From: Comamonadaceae bacterium
GTDB taxonomy: Bacteria > Pseudomonadota > Gammaproteobacteria > Burkholderiales > Burkholderiaceae_C
Assembly: GCA_947448885.1 (NCBI GenBank)
Contig: CANFPJ010000002.1
Span: 35,100 to 99,099 of the forward strand
Reading direction: 5' to 3'
Length of the DNA stretch: 64,000 nt
Below, piece after piece: positions 54,203-63,541 of this stretch (the first letter of the stretch is position 1; every line of letters starts with the position of its first letter). The notes below the pieces were generated by a model. That model ran no database searches. It had not been told where the DNA came from and worked only from the letters and a program-made list of their open reading frames with translations. The translations under genes were made by a program, and so were the position numbers.

Positions 54203-55045
54203 TCAGCGGCGAATGGCCTCAATGGGCAGTTGACCGCCTTGTGATGTGGCGATGCCTTGCATCTTCTGGCCTTGGACCTGGGCCGTCACACTGCGCAGTT
54301 GCTGATCTGCCCCCATGTATTGGAAAGCGATTTTGTCGCCGCGCAACTGCGCGCCCATCAACGGCGACTTGCGACCGCGCTCGGTGATGCTGCCCCCAAT
54401 GTTTTGAAAACTTTGCTCAATGTCCAACTGCACCTGGGCTTTGCTGTCCACCTCTTGCAGCGTCCAGGTGCCTTGGACGTCGCTGGGGACCACCCACATG
54501 AAGGCGTGGGCATATTCGTGGCTGACCTTTTCGTCGGCATCCCATTCGCCCATGTCAAACGCATGCGAGACGATGCGCGTGCCTGGCTTCATTTTGAGCA
54601 ATATCGGTCGCAGCTTCAAATTCAGGTGCGGCAACAGGTACATGGTGACCACCGTGGCCTCGTCAAACTTTTCCACAAAGATGTCGCCTTGGCGGATGCT
54701 CACCTTGTCGGCGACACCGGCGGCGCGCGCATTGTTTTGGGCATGGGCGGCCATTTGGGGGTTGTATTCGATGCCGTAGGCGCGGGCGCCAAACTGTTTG
54801 GCGGCGGTGATGGCGATGATGCCGTCGCCCGCGCCCAAGTCGTAGACGATGTCTCGGCTTGAGACCTTGGCCATGTTGAGCATCCGGGTGACCAATTCCG
54901 GTGAGGTGGGAATCCAAATCACGTCCTTGCCGCTTTGCCCACGCTGCGGTTGGTAGTCGGGGGCCTGGGGCGTGGCACAACCCATCAGCAGGCCCAGGGT
55001 CAAGCTGGCGCAGGCGGCGAGGGTGCGGGATGAAAATAATGGCAT
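54203..55045 (-). CDS. SAM-methyltransferase-like lipoprotein
   Basis: A 280-residue protein with a lipoprotein signal (SLTLGLLMGC, Cys 23), so it should be membrane-anchored outside the cytoplasm. The rest parallels the 51934 protein: GQSGKDVIWIPTSPELV, YDLGAGDGIIAI (about 68-79), GIEYNPQMAAHA, QGDIFVEKF, MYLLPHLNLKLRP, KMKPGTRIVSHAFDM, then a C-terminal beta-rich part. ATG 55045 places the lipobox correctly; ATG 55069 is a less likely longer start. It is upstream of the amino-acid permease. The function is unknown. Confidence 0.8.
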   Translation of the reverse strand: MPLFSSRTLAACASLTLGLLMGCATPQAPDYQPQRGQSGKDVIWIPTSPELVTRMLNMAKVSSRDIVYDLGAGDGIIAITAAKQFGARAYGIEYNPQMAAHAQNNARAAGVADKVSIRQGDIFVEKFDEATVVTMYLLPHLNLKLRPILLKMKPGTRIVSHAFDMGEWDADEKVSHEYAHAFMWVVPSDVQGTWTLQEVDSKAQVQLDIEQSFQNIGGSITERGRKSPLMGAQLRGDKIAFQYMGADQQLRSVTAQVQGQKMQGIATSQGGQLPIEAIRR

Positions 55046-55110
55046 GGCGGGGTGGGTTTTAAAACGCAAGGGGATGTGGTTGCAGGCCCATGGGCGAGCC
55101 GTTCACAGGT

Positions 55111-56079
55111 TCAATTCGCTTGGGCGCCAGAGCTTTTGACCACGGCCGCCCATTTGGGCACTTCGGTGCGCAAAAAGGCACCAAACTCCGCGCTGTTGTT
55201 GCGGGTGAAGGCGAGACCCAGTTGGGTGAATTTTTCGGTGACCTCAGGCGACTCCATGGCGCGGTTGAGCGCAGCGTTGAAGCGCTCGATCACGGCAGGC
55301 GGCGTACCCACCGGCGCCATGAAACCAAACCAGGTGTAGTCGTCAAACTCTTTGTAACCAAACTCGGTGATCGAGGGCACATCGGGCAGCAGGGGCGAGC
55401 GGGTGGCACTGGTGACGGCCAGGGCTTTGAGCTTGCCGGCTTTGATTTGTGGCACCGCTGGTGGCATGGAGGTGGAAGCCATCAGGGTGTGGCCCGCCAC
55501 CACGGCGTTGATGGCCGCAGCCGGTTGGTAGGGCACGTGGGTGATGTCCACCTTGGCCGCCGTTTTCAACCGCTCCATGGATAAATGCGTGGTGGTGCCA
55601 ATGCCCGATGAGGCGTAGCTCATGGGGGTTTTCTTGGCGGCCTCGACCAACTCGGGCAGGGTTTTGGCGGTCACACTCGGGTTGACGGTGATGATGTTGG
55701 GTGTCTTGGGCCCCAGGGCCAAAGGCACAAAGTCTTTCAAGGCGTCGTAGCCGGCATCGGCATACAGCGACGGGTTGACGGCAAACGCCACGCTGTGCAC
55801 CAACACCGTGTAGCCATCGGGCGCAGCGCGTTTGACTTGGCTGCTGGCGATGTTGCCACCCGCGCCGCCCTTGTTGTCAATGATGAAGTTGCCGCCGGTG
55901 AGCTCGCCCAACTTTTGCGTCAGCGCGCGCGCCACGATGTCGGTGGACGAGCCAGGGGCAAAGGCCACCAGCAAGGTGACGGGTTTGGCTTTGGGCCAAT
56001 CGGCGGTTTGGGCCAGCAAGGATGGGGCGCACAAAGCCAGCCCGGTCAGCAGGCCAAAACGACGGGAGATGCGGTTCAT
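55111..56079 (-). CDS. Bug/TctC-family binding protein, copy 3
   Basis: A 322-residue periplasmic binding protein. The signal region MNRISRRFGLLTGLALCAPSLLAQ carries a paired Arg. KPVTLLVAFAPGSSTDIVAR, IIDNKGGAGGNIA and THVPYQPAAAINAVVAG are family landmarks. A GGAG 7 bases upstream supports ATG 56079. The dehydratase gene lies 127 bases upstream in the same direction, and such pairs often serve uptake and dehydration of sugar acids. No TctA/TctB genes are adjacent. Confidence 0.9.
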   Translation of the reverse strand: MNRISRRFGLLTGLALCAPSLLAQTADWPKAKPVTLLVAFAPGSSTDIVARALTQKLGELTGGNFIIDNKGGAGGNIASSQVKRAAPDGYTVLVHSVAFAVNPSLYADAGYDALKDFVPLALGPKTPNIITVNPSVTAKTLPELVEAAKKTPMSYASSGIGTTTHLSMERLKTAAKVDITHVPYQPAAAINAVVAGHTLMASTSMPPAVPQIKAGKLKALAVTSATRSPLLPDVPSITEFGYKEFDDYTWFGFMAPVGTPPAVIERFNAALNRAMESPEVTEKFTQLGLAFTRNNSAEFGAFLRTEVPKWAAVVKSSGAQAN

Positions 56080-56230
56080 GGGGCGCTCCAATGGTGGGGA
56101 CAACAGCCAAAGATTATGGCGGCCATCGATGGCGCAAAGCCCCGGCGCAAACGCCTGTCAGGCTGGGTGAAACCCTTGGTTTGACCGCCCCAGCCAGCCG
56201 CACCAGGCGTCTGGGCTGGGCACAGGCCGC

Positions 56231-57982
56231 TCAGCCCGTGGGCGTTTGGCCTTTGTGCTCGGGGTGGCGCAAAAAATCAAAATCCACGCCTTGGTCGGCT
56301 TGGGTCACGTGCTTTAAAAACAGTTGCCGGTAGCCGCGTGCGGCGCTGGGCGGGGACACCGGTTGGGCTTGGCGCCGCCGCTGCAACTCTTCATCGGACA
56401 CCAACCAGTCCAAGCGGCGCTGCGCCACGCTGAGGCGGATGCGGTCGCCGGTGCGCACATGGGCCAGGGGGCCGTCCATCGCTGACTCGGGCGTGACGTG
56501 CAGCACGATGGTGCCAAAGGCGGTGCCGCTCATGCGCCCATCCGAGATGCGCACCATGTCTTTGACGCCGGCGCGCGCCAGTTTTTGCGGGATGGGCATG
56601 TAGCCGGCCTCGGGCATGCCAGGCGCACCCTTGGGACCAATGTTTTTGAGCACCAAGATGTCGTCGGCATGCACATCCAAATCGTCGCGGTCGATGCGCA
56701 AGGCCAGGTCTTCGCTGTTGTCAAACACCACGGCACGGCCTTCGTGCTCCATCAAACCGGGGTCGGCGGCCGATTGTTTGATGATCGCGCCGCCGGGTGC
56801 CAAATTGCCTTGCAGCACGGCAATCCCCCCCTGCGGGTAAATGGGCTGGTCCAAGGGGCGCACCACGTTTTGCACATGCGGCGGGCCAGCGGATTCGATG
56901 TTTTCGCCCAAAGTGCGGCCATTCACCGTGAGCGCATTCAGCTTGAGCAAGGGCTTGAGTTGGTGCAGCAAGGTGGCCATGCCACCGGCGTGGTGGAAGT
57001 CCTCCATGTAGTGCTGCCCCGAGGGTTTGAGGTCGAGCAACACCGGGGTGTGGCGCCCCATGCGGTCCAAGGCGGCCAGGTCCAGGTCCAGGCCCACGCG
57101 ACCGGCCAAGGCCGCCAAATGGACGATGCCATTGGTCGACCCCCCAATCGCCAACAACACCCGCCAAGCGTTTTCAAACGCATCTGGGGTCAAGATGCGG
57201 TCAATGGTCAAGCCATCGATGGCCATTTGCACCGCCCGCGCGCCGGTTTCCTCGGCGATGCGCATGCGCTCCGCGGTCACGGCGGGTGGGGAGGCACCAC
57301 CCGGGACGGTCATGCCCAGCGCCTCAGCAATGCAGGCCATGGTGCTGGCCGTGCCCATCACCGAGCAGGTGCCCACGCTGGGCACCAGCTCTTGGTTGAC
57401 TTCGTCCTTTTCGGCGCTGTCGATGGTGTTGGCGCGAAATTGCGCCCAGTAGCGGCGGCAATCGGTGCAGGCACCCACGCGCGTGCCCCGGTGCGAGCCG
57501 GTCAGCATCGAGCCGGTGATGAGTTGGATGGCGGGCAGGCCCGCAGAGGCTGCCCCCATCAACTGCGCGGGCACGGTTTTGTCGCAACCGCCAATCAGCA
57601 CCACGGCGTCCATGGGTTGGGCGCGGATCAGCTCCTCGGTCTCCATGGCCATCATGTTGCGCAAATACATGCTGGTGGGGGCGGCAAAACTCTCGTGGAT
57701 CGACATGGTGGGGAAATCCATTGGCAATCCCCCGGCGAGCATCACGCCGCGTTTGACCGCCTCGATCAATTGCGGGGCATTGCCATGGCAGGGGTTGTAA
57801 GCGCTGCCGGTGTTGGCAATGCCAATCACGGGCCGATCCAATGCGCTGTCGGTGTATCCCGCGCCCTTGATGAAGGCTTTGCGCAAGAACAACGAAAAGC
57901 CTTTGTCGCCGTAAGACGTGAGGCCTTTGTGCAGGCCGGAATCGCTGAGGTTGAGGGGGGGGAGGGGCTTGGGAGTGGTCAT
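56231..57982 (-). CDS. IlvD/Edd-family dehydratase
   Basis: A 583-residue Fe-S dehydratase. Cluster and metal residues are in GGCDKTVPAQLMG, GACTDCRRYW and GTCSVMGTAST; late motifs are SDGRMSGTAFG and VTPESAMDGPLA. The length and TDCRRYW segment are nearer to sugar-acid dehydratases (arabinonate or xylonate type) than to branched-chain IlvD, but this is a judgement by eye. The start is taken as MTTPKPLPPL because the upstream in-frame residues are not family-like. A Bug gene follows downstream. Confidence 0.88.
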   Translation of the reverse strand: MTTPKPLPPLNLSDSGLHKGLTSYGDKGFSLFLRKAFIKGAGYTDSALDRPVIGIANTGSAYNPCHGNAPQLIEAVKRGVMLAGGLPMDFPTMSIHESFAAPTSMYLRNMMAMETEELIRAQPMDAVVLIGGCDKTVPAQLMGAASAGLPAIQLITGSMLTGSHRGTRVGACTDCRRYWAQFRANTIDSAEKDEVNQELVPSVGTCSVMGTASTMACIAEALGMTVPGGASPPAVTAERMRIAEETGARAVQMAIDGLTIDRILTPDAFENAWRVLLAIGGSTNGIVHLAALAGRVGLDLDLAALDRMGRHTPVLLDLKPSGQHYMEDFHHAGGMATLLHQLKPLLKLNALTVNGRTLGENIESAGPPHVQNVVRPLDQPIYPQGGIAVLQGNLAPGGAIIKQSAADPGLMEHEGRAVVFDNSEDLALRIDRDDLDVHADDILVLKNIGPKGAPGMPEAGYMPIPQKLARAGVKDMVRISDGRMSGTAFGTIVLHVTPESAMDGPLAHVRTGDRIRLSVAQRRLDWLVSDEELQRRRQAQPVSPPSAARGYRQLFLKHVTQADQGVDFDFLRHPEHKGQTPTG

Positions 57983-58168
57983 GGCCAGGTGGGTGTGGGG
58001 TGCAATGCAAGACAGGGGTGTCCCCATAATAGACAAAGCCGCTGGCCGACTTTTTTGCCCGGCCATGTTGGCATCTCCGGCATTGGCGTCAAAAAAGTTT
58101 CACATCGCAGACACAGGGCTGTCACGTGGCCACCAGACACTTCCCGGCATGCAACCAATGGAGCGTTC

Positions 58169-59011
58169 ATGTCAGTCGGGTCTGTAGAGCTCACACACAC
58201 CATCACACCCGTTTGGGGCCCGGGAGAAGCGGCCACCCATCGGGGTCCACAACCCGCCTCTGCGACGCCCGCATCCCCAGCCCCAGCCAAGGTCACCATC
58301 CAATGGGCGCAACACTTGGACGAGGTGCGCGAAGCCCAGCGCTTGCGCTACCAGGTGTTTGCCAACGAATGGGGCGCGCACATTGCCAGCCCCTTGACTG
58401 GGCACGACATCGACGTCTTCGACGACTATTGCGAACACTTGCTGGTGCGCGCTGGCGTGGATGGTCCCGTCGTGGGCACCTATCGGGTGTTGGTGCCGGC
58501 CCAAGCCGCGCGCATGGGTGGCACGTACACCGACACCGAGTTTGACCTGGTGCGCTTGCGCAACCTGCGCCCCGGCATGGTCGAGTTTGGCCGCAGCTGC
58601 GTTCACCCCGATCACCGCCAAGGTCCGGTGATCATGGCTTTGTGGGGCGCGCTGATTGCCTTCATGCAGCAAAACCATTTTGAAACCATGCTCGGCTGCG
58701 CCAGCATTCCCATGTTGCACAACGGCGTGGTCAACACCCAGGTGGCCGCCAGTTTGTGGGCGCGGTTGAGGGCGTCCCATTTGGCGCCGATCGAGTATCG
58801 CGTGAGTCCGCGCTTTGCCTTGCCCTTGCAAGAAGCGCAAGCCGATTTGGCGGTTGAGCCACCGCCCTTGATCCGTGGCTACCTGCACTTGGGTGCGAAA
58901 TTATTGGGCCCACCGGCTTGGGATCAAGACTTCCACAGCGCTGATTTGCCCATGATGCTGTGGCTCAAAGACATCCCTGAAAAATACCGTCGCCACTTTT
59001 TGAGAAGCTGA
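58169..59011 (+). CDS. OlsB-like N-acyltransferase (GNAT fold)
   Basis: A 280-residue member of the family of ornithine N-acyltransferase OlsB and N-acyl amino acid synthases (PF13444). Features are RLRYQVFANEWGAHI, DVFDDYCEHLLV, VVGTYRVL and EFGRSCVHPDHRQ, then GCASIPML. An N-terminal roughly 45-residue Pro/Ala/Thr-rich stretch precedes the fold. GGAG 5 bases before ATG 58169 supports the start. It probably attaches a 3-hydroxyacyl group from ACP to an amino acid as the first step of an ornithine-type lipid. No olsA follows; instead the stop overlaps a phosphoesterase gene. Confidence 0.85.
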   Translation: MSVGSVELTHTITPVWGPGEAATHRGPQPASATPASPAPAKVTIQWAQHLDEVREAQRLRYQVFANEWGAHIASPLTGHDIDVFDDYCEHLLVRAGVDGPVVGTYRVLVPAQAARMGGTYTDTEFDLVRLRNLRPGMVEFGRSCVHPDHRQGPVIMALWGALIAFMQQNHFETMLGCASIPMLHNGVVNTQVAASLWARLRASHLAPIEYRVSPRFALPLQEAQADLAVEPPPLIRGYLHLGAKLLGPPAWDQDFHSADLPMMLWLKDIPEKYRRHFLRS

Positions 59012-59784
59012 TGCATTACCGCGCCGTATTTATCTCTGACGTCCATTTGGGGACGGCGGGTTGTCAGGCACAAGCGCTGTTGGATTTTTTGAAGTCGCAT
59101 GAGAGCGATTACCTTTATCTGATTGGCGACATCGTTGACGGCTGGCAACTCAGGCGCAATTGGTATTGGCCGCAGGCCCACAACGATGTGGTGCAAAAGT
59201 TATTACGCCGGGTGCGCAAAGGCTGTCATGTGCTTTACATCCCCGGCAACCATGACGAGTTCGCCCGCGAGTTCACCAGCCAACACTTTGGCGGCATCGA
59301 GGTGATGGAAGAGGGCTCGCACACCTTGCTCGATGGCCGAAAGCTGTGGCTGACCCATGGCGACTATTTTGATGCGGTGGTGCAGTACGCCAAATGGCTG
59401 GCCTATGTGGGCGACTATTTGTATGAATTCACTTTGCGCATGAATCGGCACTTCAACCGCATCCGGGCCAAGTTGGGGATGCGCTATTGGTCGCTCTCGG
59501 CATTTTTAAAGCACAAGGTCAAAAAAGCCTTGAGCTATGTGTCTGATTTTGAAAAGGCCGTGGCCCACGAAGCCGCCCGGCGTGGCTACCAGGGGGTGGT
59601 GTGCGGCCACATCCACAAGGCAGAAATGCGCACCATCGATGGCATCTTGTATTGCAACGATGGCGATTGGGTCGAGAGCCGCACGGCCCTGGTGGAGCAC
59701 ATGGACGGGCGTTTGGAATTGATCTACTGGGATCAGTTGATGGACAAAACCTTTGTCCACGCCTCTGCCATGCAAACGGCGTGA
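59011..59784 (+). CDS. LpxH-like metallophosphoesterase
   Basis: A 257-residue calcineurin-like phosphoesterase. Metal-binding motifs are ISDVHLG (N-terminus), GDIVDGW, PGNHDE, LTHGDYFD and CGHIHKAE. It resembles UDP-2,3-diacylglucosamine pyrophosphatase (LpxH) and is often named so, but the central region with YWPQAHNDVVQ and the inserted helices RHFNRIRAKLGMRY suggest a divergent branch. The start shares the A of the acyltransferase stop (TGATG), so the two proteins are coupled. It might act on a lipid diphosphate intermediate. Confidence 0.85.
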   Translation: MHYRAVFISDVHLGTAGCQAQALLDFLKSHESDYLYLIGDIVDGWQLRRNWYWPQAHNDVVQKLLRRVRKGCHVLYIPGNHDEFAREFTSQHFGGIEVMEEGSHTLLDGRKLWLTHGDYFDAVVQYAKWLAYVGDYLYEFTLRMNRHFNRIRAKLGMRYWSLSAFLKHKVKKALSYVSDFEKAVAHEAARRGYQGVVCGHIHKAEMRTIDGILYCNDGDWVESRTALVEHMDGRLELIYWDQLMDKTFVHASAMQTA

Positions 59785-59800
59785 CGCCATCGCGCCGCCC

Positions 59801-61036
59801 ATGAGCCCGGGCTTTCACCGCTTGATGGGGGCCCAAGGCTTGGCCGGCTTGGCCGACAACGCCTTGCTGCTGGTGGTGATGGCCATGCTCATCGAGCAGT
59901 CCAAAGCGACCCACTGGATCCCATTGTTGAAGCTGGGTTTTACCCTGTCGTATGTGCTGCTCGGGCCTTGGGTGGGCCGCTTGGCAGATGCCTGGCACAA
60001 GCCCCGGGTCATGCAATGGGCCAATGCCCTCAAGTGGATGGCGGTCTTGTCCATTCTGCTGGGGTTGGATGTGATGCTGGCCTATGTGGGGGTGGGCTTG
60101 GGGGCGGCGCTGTATTCACCCGCCAAATATGGCTGGATCACCGAGGTGGAGCCGCCACACCGGCTGGTGCGTGCCAATGCCTGGATTGAAGTCAGCACGG
60201 TGAGCGCCGCTGTTTTTGGCGTGGCTTTGGGCGGTCTGTTGATCAGCGACGCCTGGACAGCGTCACATCTGGCCCAAGCCGTCAACGGATGGGCCTGGTG
60301 GGACAGCCGCTACGGTGTGTCGGTGCTGTTGATCGTGGGCATGTATGCCACGGTGGCCTGGATCCAACGGGGCATCCCGCACAGCGGTGTGCCGTGCCAG
60401 TCGCGGGGTTGGCATTTGGGTCGGGTGTGGCAAGACTTTTGGGTCGATCAAAAAACCCTGTGGACCGACCCCCTGGGCCAAACCAGTTTGGCTGTGACCA
60501 CACTGTTTTGGGGTGTGGGGGCCACCATGCAGTTGTTGGTGCTGTTGTGGTGCCAGCAGGTGTTGGGCTTGGGCTTGGACCAAGGCGCTTATTTGCAAGC
60601 GTGCACGGCCGTGGGTGTGGTGCTGGGTGCGTGGTTGGCCGGTCGCTGGGTGCCCTTGCACCAGGCCCCACGGGTGTTGGTGTTGGGTGTGGTGTTGGGC
60701 CTGATGTTGCCGCTCATGAATGGGGTCCAAGCTTGGCCTTTGGCCCTGGTGGTGATGCTGTTGGTGGGCGTCATCAGCGGTTTGTTTGTGGTGCCCATGA
60801 ATGCCTTGTTGCAACACCGGGGCATCCGCTTGCTCAGCGCAGGCCGATCGATCGCGGTGCAAAACGTCAATGAAAACGCCAGTGTGGTGACCATGATGGG
60901 CATCTACAGCGCCTTGCTGTATTGGCAATGCCCGTTTGAAACCATCACCTGGTTGCTGGGTGGCTTCATCGCCACCTGCATGAGCTTGGTGTGTGGGCTG
61001 CACGCACGCCGCATGCGGCGCGCGCCAGCCCACTGA
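59801..61036 (+). CDS. lplT: LplT-like lysophospholipid transporter (MFS)
   Basis: A 411-residue major-facilitator protein with about 12 helices. Family marks are GLADNALLLVVMAM in helix 1, LGPWVGRLADAWHKP in the loop, YSPAKYGWITE and VPMNALLQHRG. E. coli LplT flips lysophospholipids inward for re-acylation by Aas; an Aas-like acyltransferase is not adjacent here. It begins 16 bases after the phosphoesterase gene. Its place in an acyl-lipid cluster fits transport of a lyso-lipid. Confidence 0.88.
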   Translation: MSPGFHRLMGAQGLAGLADNALLLVVMAMLIEQSKATHWIPLLKLGFTLSYVLLGPWVGRLADAWHKPRVMQWANALKWMAVLSILLGLDVMLAYVGVGLGAALYSPAKYGWITEVEPPHRLVRANAWIEVSTVSAAVFGVALGGLLISDAWTASHLAQAVNGWAWWDSRYGVSVLLIVGMYATVAWIQRGIPHSGVPCQSRGWHLGRVWQDFWVDQKTLWTDPLGQTSLAVTTLFWGVGATMQLLVLLWCQQVLGLGLDQGAYLQACTAVGVVLGAWLAGRWVPLHQAPRVLVLGVVLGLMLPLMNGVQAWPLALVVMLLVGVISGLFVVPMNALLQHRGIRLLSAGRSIAVQNVNENASVVTMMGIYSALLYWQCPFETITWLLGGFIATCMSLVCGLHARRMRRAPAH

Positions 61037-61046
61037 GCCCGCAAAA

Positions 61047-62492
61047 TCAGCTGGCGGTCAAACTCGCTGCGGCAGATGCTTGGGGCGCGTTTTGCTGCGA
61101 CACGCGGCCAATGCCGTGGTAGGTGAAAGCCTCTTGTGCCATGCGCAGCGGATCGAACAAATTGCGACCGTCAAAAATCAGCGCTTGCGCCAATCGGCTG
61201 CGCAGTTGTTGGAAATTGGGGCTGCGATAAGCCTTCCACTCGGTCATGATCAGCAGGGCTTGCGCACCATCGGCCACGTCCATGGGGTCATCGTGAAAGC
61301 TCAAGCGGCTCCACAGCTCGGGCACATCCATCAAGTCTTCTTGCAAAGCCAACTGACCGGTTTCCATGGCCACGGGGTCGTGCACCTGCACCCGTGCGCC
61401 GGCGCGCAGCAAGCCGCTGATCACGGTGCGGCTGGGGGCTTCGCGCATGTCGTCGGTTTCGGGTTTGAAGGCCAAGCCCCAAACCCCAAAACACAGACCG
61501 CTCAAGTTGTCGCCAAAGTGGGCCAGCACTTTGTCCAGAATGCGGTGCTTTTGGCGCTGATTGACGTGTTCGACCGCGCTCAAAATTTGCATGGCCATGC
61601 CTTGCTCAATGCCGGTGCGGTGCAAGGCTTTCACATCCTTGGGAAAGCAGGATCCACCGTAGCCTGTGCCGGCGTATAAAAAACTGTAGCCAATGCGCGG
61701 GTCCGACCCCATGCCTTGGCGCACAGATTCAATGTCAACGCCCAAGCGCTCGCTCAAATTGGCCAATTCGTTCATGAATGAAATCCGGGTGGCCAGCATG
61801 GCGTTGGCCGCGTACTTGGTCAACTCGGCCGAGCGCTGCGTCATCACCAAAGTGCGCTCATGGTGGCGGTTGAAGGGGGCATACAGGTTGCGCATTTGGC
61901 CCAAGGCCCATTGGCCCATCTCATCGCTGGACACGCCGAGCACAATCCGGTCCGGGCGCATGAAGTCCTCGACCGCTGCGCCTTCTTTCAAAAACTCGGG
62001 GTTGGAGACCACGGCGCAACGCAGGCGTGCATGGCCGGTTTTGGCCGGGCTGCCTTCCAAGTCAATGCCCCTTTGCTGCAATTCGCTGGCAATGGCCGCT
62101 TGCACCCGCTCGGCCGTGCCCACGGGAACCGTGGATTTGTTGACCACCACTTTGTCGCTGCGCATCCAGCGACCAATGTCACTGGCCGCTTTCAGGGCGT
62201 AGGACAGGTCGGCACTGCCATCTTCTTGGGGTGGGGTGCCCACGGCAATGAAGATCACATCACCATGGCCAATGGCCTGGGCTGTGTCGGTGGTGAATTG
62301 CAAGCGGCCTTGCTTGAGGTTGCGCACCACCAAGTCGTCCAGACCGGGTTCGTAAATCGGCACCACGCCGCTGTTGAGGCTGCGGATTTTGTCCGCTGCC
62401 AAGTCCAAGCACACCACATCGTTGCCCAATTCAGCCAAGCAAGTTCCGGTGACCAGACCCACATACCCGCTGCCAATGATGGTGATTTGCAT
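61047..62492 (-). CDS. ugd: UDP-glucose 6-dehydrogenase
   Basis: A 481-residue enzyme oxidising UDP-glucose to UDP-glucuronate for polysaccharide or lipid A decoration. It has the NAD loop GSGYVGL near residue 7, the catalytic cysteine in [16 protein letters not shown] and the C-terminal UDP-binding region. CAGGAGTGGCAA precedes the ATG. The C-terminus has a short Ala/Ser-rich tail. It converges with lplT across a 10-base gap. Confidence 0.94.
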   Translation of the reverse strand: MQITIIGSGYVGLVTGTCLAELGNDVVCLDLAADKIRSLNSGVVPIYEPGLDDLVVRNLKQGRLQFTTDTAQAIGHGDVIFIAVGTPPQEDGSADLSYALKAASDIGRWMRSDKVVVNKSTVPVGTAERVQAAIASELQQRGIDLEGSPAKTGHARLRCAVVSNPEFLKEGAAVEDFMRPDRIVLGVSSDEMGQWALGQMRNLYAPFNRHHERTLVMTQRSAELTKYAANAMLATRISFMNELANLSERLGVDIESVRQGMGSDPRIGYSFLYAGTGYGGSCFPKDVKALHRTGIEQGMAMQILSAVEHVNQRQKHRILDKVLAHFGDNLSGLCFGVWGLAFKPETDDMREAPSRTVISGLLRAGARVQVHDPVAMETGQLALQEDLMDVPELWSRLSFHDDPMDVADGAQALLIMTEWKAYRSPNFQQLRSRLAQALIFDGRNLFDPLRMAQEAFTYHGIGRVSQQNAPQASAAASLTAS

Positions 62493-62618
62493 TTGCCACT
62501 CCTGTTAGTACATCGAATCAAACGATGCCCACAGTCTCGAGAAAATGCGTGAAAAATGTGTGAAGCTTTTAAGAACTTATCGTGACGAAGTGGCCCCCGT
62601 TGTGGCGTCTGGCGTGAT

Positions 62619-63494
62619 TCAGGGGCTGGGTGGATAGGCCATCAAAGCCTGACCCATTTTCAATGGGCTGCCGTTTTCCAAGCCGGGAAACAGTTGAAAC
62701 CCTTTGGGTGCAAAGACCAAGATGGTCGAGCCGTGTTGAAACCAGCCCATTTCTTGGCCTTTGACAAAGCCATGCACACCGTCAAAACGGTGCGGTCCTT
62801 TGTAACGGGTGTGCAACAAAGTATCGATGGCATGCAAGCGGATGCTGGCGACCAAAATGGCGGCCACGGGCACCAAAGCGATGGGGTGATCGTCGGCGGT
62901 GCGCATGTGCAAAACCGCGCGCTCGTTTTTGCAAAACAACTTTTCCACCCGCTGCAGCGCAATCGGGTTGACGTTCCAGGTGTCGCCGTTCAGGTAGTCC
63001 ACACTGTGCAAATGCCCATCGAAAGGGGCGTGAAAGCGGTGGTACATGGCCGAAGTGATGCGGATGGTCGCGTACACCCCATCGTGCCAAGGGCTGGCTG
63101 CCGCTGCGTCGCCAAACAAGTCTTGCAGTTCGTAAGGAAAGCCTTTGGCCTGAAAAACCTGCCCAGCTTTGACCTCACCACAGCTGCCCAAGATGCCATC
63201 GCAGGGGCTGGCCAAGATGTTTTCGCGCATGTCCACGGGCCGGGCCCCGTCTTTGAGTTCGCGGATGAAAAAGTCATGCAGGCTGCTGAATTTATGCTGC
63301 CGAGCTTCGCTCAGGTCAATGTCAGTGAACAAGCGCCATATATAAATAGATACCCGGCACACCCAGGGGTTTTGGATGTGACTGAACCATCCCATGAAAT
63401 GGGTCAAGGCCAAGCGGGGAATGCGGTTGGTCAGCAAAAAGTTCAAATCTTCTTGGGCGCCCAAGCCCCGCAACCATTGTCGAACCGTCATCAT
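62619..63494 (-). CDS. psd: Phosphatidylserine decarboxylase
   Basis: A 291-residue proenzyme that makes phosphatidylethanolamine. Features are DFFIRELKDGARP, the YHRFHAPFDG segment and the self-cleavage site in QHGSTILVF, where the chain splits between Gly and Ser to give the pyruvoyl cofactor; most family members have LGST rather than HGST. It is divergent from the last gene with 47 bases between. The 126-base gap to ugd shows no clear terminator. Confidence 0.93.
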   Translation of the reverse strand: MMTVRQWLRGLGAQEDLNFLLTNRIPRLALTHFMGWFSHIQNPWVCRVSIYIWRLFTDIDLSEARQHKFSSLHDFFIRELKDGARPVDMRENILASPCDGILGSCGEVKAGQVFQAKGFPYELQDLFGDAAAASPWHDGVYATIRITSAMYHRFHAPFDGHLHSVDYLNGDTWNVNPIALQRVEKLFCKNERAVLHMRTADDHPIALVPVAAILVASIRLHAIDTLLHTRYKGPHRFDGVHGFVKGQEMGWFQHGSTILVFAPKGFQLFPGLENGSPLKMGQALMAYPPSP

Positions 63495-63541
63495 TGTTTC
63501 ATCCTCATGAAATACAAAAGAAGCTTCTGAAAGGGAAGCAC

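Noticed and set aside
53113..54387. A 424-residue plus-strand open frame opposite the amino-acid permease
   Set aside because: His/Gln-rich antisense frame; the minus strand gives a complete 12-helix transporter.
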